From Agapetus fuscipes (lineage: Eukaryota; Arthropoda; Insecta; Trichoptera; Glossosomatidae): DNA of 64,000 nt. The notes beneath the pieces were generated by a model. That model did not search any database. It had not been told where the DNA came from and saw only the letters and a program-made list of their open reading frames with translations. The position numbers and the translations under genes were made by a program. Shown here one piece after another: positions 62,085 to 64,000 of the stretch (positions within the stretch are counted from its first letter, which is position 1; each line of letters begins with the position of its first letter). The stretch is from positions 7,192,001-7,256,000 of the forward strand of contig OX637345.1 in assembly GCA_951799405.1 (NCBI GenBank). Reading direction: 5' to 3'.

Positions 62085-62665
62085 GTGACAGGCGAACTTG
62101 AAAGAAGAATAATGAAGGGCAGGTGTGTACTGGGTGCCACAGCTTATATCGCCAAAAATCAAAACATATCTAAAAATGCTCGACTGGCGGTACACAGTGG
62201 CATACTTTTACCCACCTTGATGTATGGAAGTGAAGCCTGGACGGTGAGTGAAAGTGAAATTAGTAAGGTCCATACTGTTGAAATGGACTTTCTAAGAAGT
62301 ATGATTAGGAAAAAACGGAGTGACAGGGTGAGGAATGATTTTGTAAGAGAAGAATGTGGTGCAAGAGAAAGTGTGAAAGTGAAGATTAAAAGAAGTTTGT
62401 TAAGATGGTTTGGGCATATGGAGAGAATGAATGAGGAAAGACTGACGAAGAAAGTATATGTTGGTAGAATAGATGGATGTCGTGGTAGAGGAAGACCGTG
62501 AAAGGTATGGATGGACCAAATATCCGAAATTGCGAATGAATGGAATATCCAGAGTCATAATAAAAGAAGAGTTTGCATGAAGAAAGTTATGACTCTGGAG
62601 GAAATGAAAGAAGTATGTAAGGACAGAAAGAAATGGCGGTTGATCTGTAATGTTGGCGGCTAGGG
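62085..62665 (+). mobile_element. LINE RT C-terminal fragment
   Basis: Open for 138 codons: LERRIMKGRCVLGATAYIAK, LLPTLMYGSEAWTVSESEIS, VEMDFLRSMIRKKRSDRVRN, KRSLLRWFGHMERMNEERLT and GCRGRGRP, then a TGA. The same frame continues with KVWMDQISEIANEWNIQS and KEVCKDRKKWRLICNVGG. Only that single stop interrupts it, so the copy is young. 5' truncated directly behind SINE B. Confidence 0.85.
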
Positions 62666-62754
62666 TTTATTAAAGTGAAATTTGTTTTATGTTTTAAGTG
62701 TTTGATGTCCATGTATATTATTATTATTGATTTAAAAAATAATTTGTCGTGTAT

Positions 62755-62865
62755 GTTCCTTGACTTATAGGTTGGTATGCGGCTGACCACCCATGCTGTA
62801 AAAATGGTTCACTTTGCCAATGTCACCTGTTACAGGGAAGGACGGCAAGAGTTGCAGGGTGAGAA
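62755..62865 (+). repeat. Interspersed repeat family T fragment
   Basis: GACTTATAGGTTGGTATGCG to GGCAAGAGTTGCAGGG; truncated after 110 bp. Confidence 0.65.
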
Positions 62866-63189
62866 TAAAAGCCTGTATTTCTGTATGTTGACAATATGTA
62901 AGATTATTTGTTTGAAAAGAACAAGATGTTTAATATTTCAAAAGACCAACACGTATATAACACACAAAAGACTAACACGTATTTACACACAAAATGACTT
63001 TGAGCCTTGAAGGCATTGAGACTATAATTATTGCTTTTGAAGCTTTGTGAATTAGGTTAACGAGTGACTAGTTAATTCATGATTAAGTAATAAATATTAA
63101 TTAAAGAATCTGATTATTGTAAACTAAAGAAAATGGTGTGATAAATAAATAAGTTAAATTAATAACAACTTAAAAAATAAATCACAAAA

Positions 63190-63420
63190 TAATCACAACC
63201 ACTAAAAATGCTAAATATATTCCAACACGGCTTAAACTAAATGTAGATGACAGTTGAAGGAGGGCTGAAATCAAAGGGTTACTATTTTGTTTTCCTTCAA
63301 CAAAATACTTCTTAAGCTTTAACAACTCACGTTGAACAATCAAAAGTGACGTTTTACAAGATGGCAGCATTAGTTCCCATTTTCACTACATTCAGTTTAA
63401 GCCGTGTAGATTATTAAATA
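63190..63420 (+). repeat. Interspersed repeat (family of 27300 and 28455)
   Basis: AAAATACTTCTTAAGCTTTA, CAATCAAAAGTGACGTTTTA, AAGATGGCAGCATTAGTTCC and CATTCAGTTTAAGCCGTGTA, in the order of 28550-28700. Confidence 0.5.
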
Positions 63421-63920
63421 AAAATTTGGGCAATGTCAGTAGTATAAGAAACATTTTACAAAACAATGAATAAATTATGTGAACAACATTAAATTTATGA
63501 GATCAAATAAATATTAAAATTCCTTAATTATTGAGAAACTTACTTTATGAGACTTATATAATAATTATATTTGGTATTTTAATTGCTTGTATCATACAGT
63601 AATCTAATATTAAAAATGTGTTTTGTGTGCTTTCAATTGAGCACCATCACCTAAATTATTATAAAATGTAATTTATACACTTCTACCTTATCAGACAGCT
63701 ACCGTTATTATATTTGTTAAGAATATTTTTATTATTTGCTGAGGTATTCTGCATTTAAGGTTATTCTGTTATTTGTACTGATGTTTTTATGCTTAAATAG
63801 CACTTAAAATAGTTTTATATACCACGAGCATTACATGAAACTCAACTACAAGTGTCATCGAGTGCTCAGTGAATTGCATTCCTCTTATTTAAAATCAATA
63901 TACAAATGGTAATACAAAGA

Positions 63921-64000
63921 CCGGTCCGTAGTTTAGTGGTAACGCTTCGGACTCTGAATGGGAAGGTTGTGGGTTCGAATCCCGGCGGAGCACAAAAAAT
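63921..64000 (+). mobile_element. SINE family B copy, cut by window end
   Basis: GACCGGTCCGTAGTTTAGTG, then GGTTGTGGGTTCGAATCCCG (intact B-box) and GGCGGAGCACAAAAAAT. Its head is the best preserved of the family here. Confidence 0.85.

Noticed and set aside
63921..64000. tRNA gene at window end
   Set aside because: It is the head of a SINE B copy, continuing into the SINE body (GGAGCACAAAAAAT).
1..64000. CRISPR arrays, bacterial-type operons, riboswitches
   Set aside because: The genome is eukaryotic with introns. The only regular tandem arrays are the 135-bp and 186-bp duplications and microsatellites; none has repeat-spacer structure.

Overview
This window is a piece of an insect nuclear genome, most likely a moth or butterfly. 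It is AT-rich, its genes are split by GT-AG introns, and its introns and intergenic DNA are full of short interspersed repeats, LINE 3' ends and fold-back elements. The order call rests on gene content, repeat style and a lepidopteran-like 5S rRNA copy; I cannot name a species. Gene models were built by hand from splice signals and reading-phase continuity.

Four host genes were reconstructed. (1) A TMEM104-like membrane transporter, minus strand, 1443-5470; its first 256 residues lie here and the rest runs off the left edge. (2) SRP68, a signal recognition particle subunit, minus strand, six exons, 7164-19141, about 595 residues. (3) UMPS, the bifunctional last enzyme of pyrimidine synthesis, plus strand, four exons, 19824-25533, 475 residues. 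It is head-to-head with SRP68, with 682 bp between the two start codons. (4) A Spd-2/CEP192-like centrosome scaffold protein, minus strand, 19 exons, 30637-54985, about 1483 residues, convergent with UMPS. The last 9 kb (54986-64000) holds no recognised protein-coding host gene.

The introns host the most unusual material. SRP68 intron 2 carries a 4.0 kb DNA transposon (12711-16716). It has near-perfect ~35 bp terminal inverted repeats, at least eight copies of a 16-bp motif near its ends, and an uninterrupted two-exon gene for an 831-residue DDE-like protein whose superfamily I cannot name with confidence. A SINE sits inside the intron of that gene. Spd-2 intron 12 carries a 5.2 kb DIRS-type tyrosine-recombinase retrotransposon (36080-41274). 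Its inverted terminal repeats and internal complementary region are preserved but its gag and RT frames are broken. Its edge lies about 20 bp from the 3' splice site of the next exon. Spd-2 also contains a 2.5-copy, 135-bp tandem duplication of one of its own exons, and a second short exon-fragment duplication.

The remaining repeats include three tRNA-derived SINE families (called A, B and C here), a fourth interspersed family (called T), several LINE 3'-end relics, a mariner relic, a hAT-type element with an intact 8-bp target duplication, many palindromic MITEs, an ~880-bp repeat present twice in opposite orientation that carries the start of a THAP domain, and one 5S rRNA-like sequence.
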